Of a stretch of 64,000 nt of DNA, positions 61,918 through 64,000 are shown one piece after another. Under the pieces are notes generated by a model, which saw only the letters and a program-made list of their open reading frames with translations, was not told where the DNA came from and made no database searches. Source of the DNA: UBA1402 sp964488495. Its GTDB lineage: Bacteria; Bacteroidota; Bacteroidia; Bacteroidales; UBA1402. The translations under genes were made by a program, and so were the position numbers. Position 1 is the first letter of the stretch. Each line of letters opens with the position of its first letter. The stretch covers positions 1-64,000 of the forward strand of contig CAZAUQ010000001.1 of the NCBI GenBank assembly GCA_964488495.1. The letters run 5' to 3'.

Positions 61918-64000
61918 TTATTTGACTACTGAAGCACTGCCGGGAACAATAAGGCTTAGGCCTTTGAGTAAGGGCGAACTGAGCATAATACGGACATCTT
62001 CCTTTGCCTCATCCTGGAGACGAATATAGGCCAGCAGACGGCCGTTCTGGCAGCGCTGACGGTTGTCGCGGTAGTTTTCACTTACGTTATTACCACCGTT
62101 TTCGAGTCCTAACAAGCTGGCCGGGCCAATTATATAACACAGGATTTCGTTGTCGGCCAGAAATACCAGATTTCCCTCTTTGTCGACCACTTCTATTTCC
62201 AATTGTATAAAGTTTGTATTTCCGGTTTCTACAAAGTTTGCCCGTATGGCATAAGGTGCTCGGCTGCTGACAATTTTATCGCTGACACTTGCAGTGGCAG
62301 CATTGCTTTCATAGCCTGACACTTCGAGTTCTCCGGGTTGGTATGGTATATCCCAATATATGATGGCAGTTTGTTCGTCATAGGTCTTGCGCTCTCCGAC
62401 AGTTTGTCCGTTTAGTCTGAGTTCGGCTTCGGCACAATTGGTATAAGCCACTACACGAATCTGTTGACCTTCTTCGTAATTCCAGATTTGTGGTGCATCG
62501 GTAGATAACCATTGCCTGCTGCTGCGTCTGTTGCTGCCTCCGACAGGGTAGGTGCCGACATATATCACCGGCGATTCGCTCCAGAGTGCTCTTCTAAAAT
62601 ATCCTCTGGGTTTGATACGACCGGCCAGGTCAATGAGTCCGGTAGTAAATCCTCTGGATGGCCATCTGCCCGATTCTCCAAGGTAATCGAAACCGGTCCA
62701 GAGAAATTGCCCCATGATATAGTCTTTGCTTGTAACTGCTTTCCAGTCTTCGATCCCGTGGCGGTTTTCGCTGCCGTAGAGGACTCTGTCGGGATAGGTT
62801 TTGTGATCTTCTTCGTAGCGACCTTCGGTGTAATTGTAACCTACCACATCGAGTGCTTCGGGATAGGTGGTAAAATTAGACATAACGGCTCCGGCAAGGC
62901 CGGCTGTAACGGGCCTGGAGGTGTCGTGTTGTTTAACAACAGCAGCGAGTTCAGAGGCTATTTCGCCCAAACGCTCGGCCCGGGGCTGACCGGTCAAATA
63001 GCCCCTTACGTGTTGTTGCCCTATACCTTCCTGATCGAGTATGGGATGTGAATAGGGATCGTTGGGGTAATCAACTTCATTACCGATACTCCACATAATC
63101 ACACTGGGGTGGTTTCTGTCACGCCTTACCATATCGGCCAGATCGCGTTTGCACCATTCCCTGAAGTAGAGGGCAGAGCCCTGAAAGCCGGGAGTACCGA
63201 CATTCCAGCCTTCGATCCATTTCTTTTTGGGGTATTCCCATTCGTCAAAGGCTTCGTTGTTTACCAACAATCCCAATTCGTCACAGAGCTCATAAACGCA
63301 AGTGGCCTGAGGATTATGGCTGGTCCGTATGGCATTACAACCCAGTGACTTCAGCTGAATTAGCCTTCTACGCCATACTTCACGATCTACGGCGGCTCCC
63401 AGGCAGCCGGCATCGTGATGCATACAGATTCCTTTGATTTTAAGCGATTTCCCGTTCAGGCTGAAGCCCTTGTCGGGATCGAAGTTGATGGTGCGTATGC
63501 CAACGCTGATGTTGGTTTGATCTAAGACTTCGTTGTTGTTCAATAGGCTTGTTTCCAGACGGTAGAGGTAGGGACGATTCAGATCCCAAAGTTCGCAATT
63601 TTGTACTTTCAGTTCCTGCCTGAGCTTGCCCTTTTCTCCGGCCGGTATGAGCACTTTCCCCTGAGTACTGCTTATCAGTTTGCCCTTGTTGTCGTAAATG
63701 TCTTGACGGAGAATACAACTCATATCTTTTGAACCTTCGTTGATTACTTCGCTTTGAATTTTGACAAGGGCATTTTTCTCTTTTACCTCTGTTTGATAAG
63801 AAACACCCCAAAGATCAATATGGGTTTTGGGAGCATTAACCAGCCAGACGTCACGGTATATTCCTGAGCCCGTATACCACCTTGAATCAGCATAATCTTC
63901 GTGATCTACTCTGACGGCCAGCACATTTCTTCCTCCAAAATGAATATAGGGTGTCAGGTCGTACATAAAGGAGATATAACCATTAGGGCGTTTGCCTATC
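61918..64000 (-). CDS. Glycoside hydrolase family 2 protein (beta-galactosidase-like), 5' end outside the window
   Basis: The frame stays open to the right edge, encoding GKRPNGYISF before the first visible Met (ATG read from 63964-63966), so the N terminus is cut off by the window, not by mutation. About 690 residues are visible. The sugar-binding jelly-roll end (NVLAVRVDHEDYADSRWYTG), the acid/base Glu in VIMWSIGNEVDYPN and the nucleophile-domain text MGQFLWTGFDYLGESGRW place it in GH2. A C-terminal Ig-like region follows. Beta-galactosidase is likely; related activities (beta-mannosidase, glucuronidase) are not excluded. Confidence 0.9.
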   Translation of the reverse strand, partial: IGKRPNGYISFMYDLTPYIHFGGRNVLAVRVDHEDYADSRWYTGSGIYRDVWLVNAPKTHIDLWGVSYQTEVKEKNALVKIQSEVINEGSKDMSCILRQDIYDNKGKLISSTQGKVLIPAGEKGKLRQELKVQNCELWDLNRPYLYRLETSLLNNNEVLDQTNISVGIRTINFDPDKGFSLNGKSLKIKGICMHHDAGCLGAAVDREVWRRRLIQLKSLGCNAIRTSHNPQATCVYELCDELGLLVNNEAFDEWEYPKKKWIEGWNVGTPGFQGSALYFREWCKRDLADMVRRDRNHPSVIMWSIGNEVDYPNDPYSHPILDQEGIGQQHVRGYLTGQPRAERLGEIASELAAVVKQHDTSRPVTAGLAGAVMSNFTTYPEALDVVGYNYTEGRYEEDHKTYPDRVLYGSENRHGIEDWKAVTSKDYIMGQFLWTGFDYLGESGRWPSRGFTTGLIDLAGRIKPRGYFRRALWSESPVIYVGTYPVGGSNRRSSRQWLSTDAPQIWNYEEGQQIRVVAYTNCAEAELRLNGQTVGERKTYDEQTAIIYWDIPYQPGELEVSGYESNAATASVSDKIVSSRAPYAIRANFVETGNTNFIQLEIEVVDKEGNLVFLADNEILCYIIGPASLLGLENGGNNVSENYRDNRQRCQNGRLLAYIRLQDEAKEDVRIMLSSPLLKGLSLIVPGSASVVK

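Overview
The window looks like a chromosomal segment of a Bacteroidales (Bacteroidota) bacterium, probably from a draft or metagenome assembly. Four things point there. Promoters carry the Bacteroidota -7 box TAnnTTTG, often with TTTG about 19 bases upstream. There is a thrA(aspartokinase/homoserine dehydrogenase) - PGM-like homoserine kinase - thrC order. A tRNA-Tyr/Gly/Thr-tuf-tRNA-Trp-secE-nusG-rplKAJL-rpoBC block is present. An AddAB-type recombination nuclease and several secreted polysaccharide hydrolases complete the picture. No phage, IS element, CRISPR array or obvious genomic island is present. One 100-N gap (16570-16669) is flanked by the same 55 bases on both sides and is almost certainly an unmerged contig overlap inside an intact addA gene.

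Layout. 1-3.4 kb: end of a probable NfnA-like gene and gltA/nfnB, then on the minus strand a POT peptide transporter and a small phosphoribosyltransferase, separated from gltA by a bidirectional terminator. 3.5-8.9 kb: the threonine operon (thrA, PGM-like homoserine kinase, thrC), preceded by a 19-residue leader peptide with seven consecutive Thr codons and mutually exclusive hairpins, which reads as a classical transcription attenuator. 9-11.3 kb: an OPT-family transporter overlapping a PqqD-like gene. 11.5-18.1 kb (minus): addA-addB. 18.2-23.3 kb: secreted GH3, ilvE, trmB and an mrp-type ATPase. 23.3-26.1 kb (minus): a secreted alpha/beta hydrolase and a rhomboid protease.

26.2-33.3 kb: genes suggesting S-adenosylhomocysteine/homocysteine metabolism: a divergent SahH-like protein overlapping an SAH/MTA-deaminase-like amidohydrolase, then an aminotransferase, a LolC/E-type permease with a TTG start, homocysteine S-methyltransferase and a PatB/MalY lyase. 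33.3-38.7 kb: secreted GH51 arabinofuranosidase with rhamnulokinase, rhamnose isomerase and rhamnose transporter. 38.8-47.2 kb (minus): topA, a small lipoprotein and an AsmA-like protein; and aminopeptidase P with a gamma-class carbonic-anhydrase-like protein.

47.3-61.8 kb (plus): rpsU, xerC-like recombinase, hibernation factor, three tRNAs, tuf, tRNA-Trp, secE, nusG, rplKAJL, rpoB and rpoC. RNA hairpins lie at the start of the tRNA transcript, between tuf and tRNA-Trp, and between rplL and rpoB. A 28-base palindromic terminator follows rpoC, and a minus-strand GH2 gene runs off the right edge. Most of the window is core metabolism and information processing. The most interesting items are the threonine attenuator and the SahH-like/deaminase pair.
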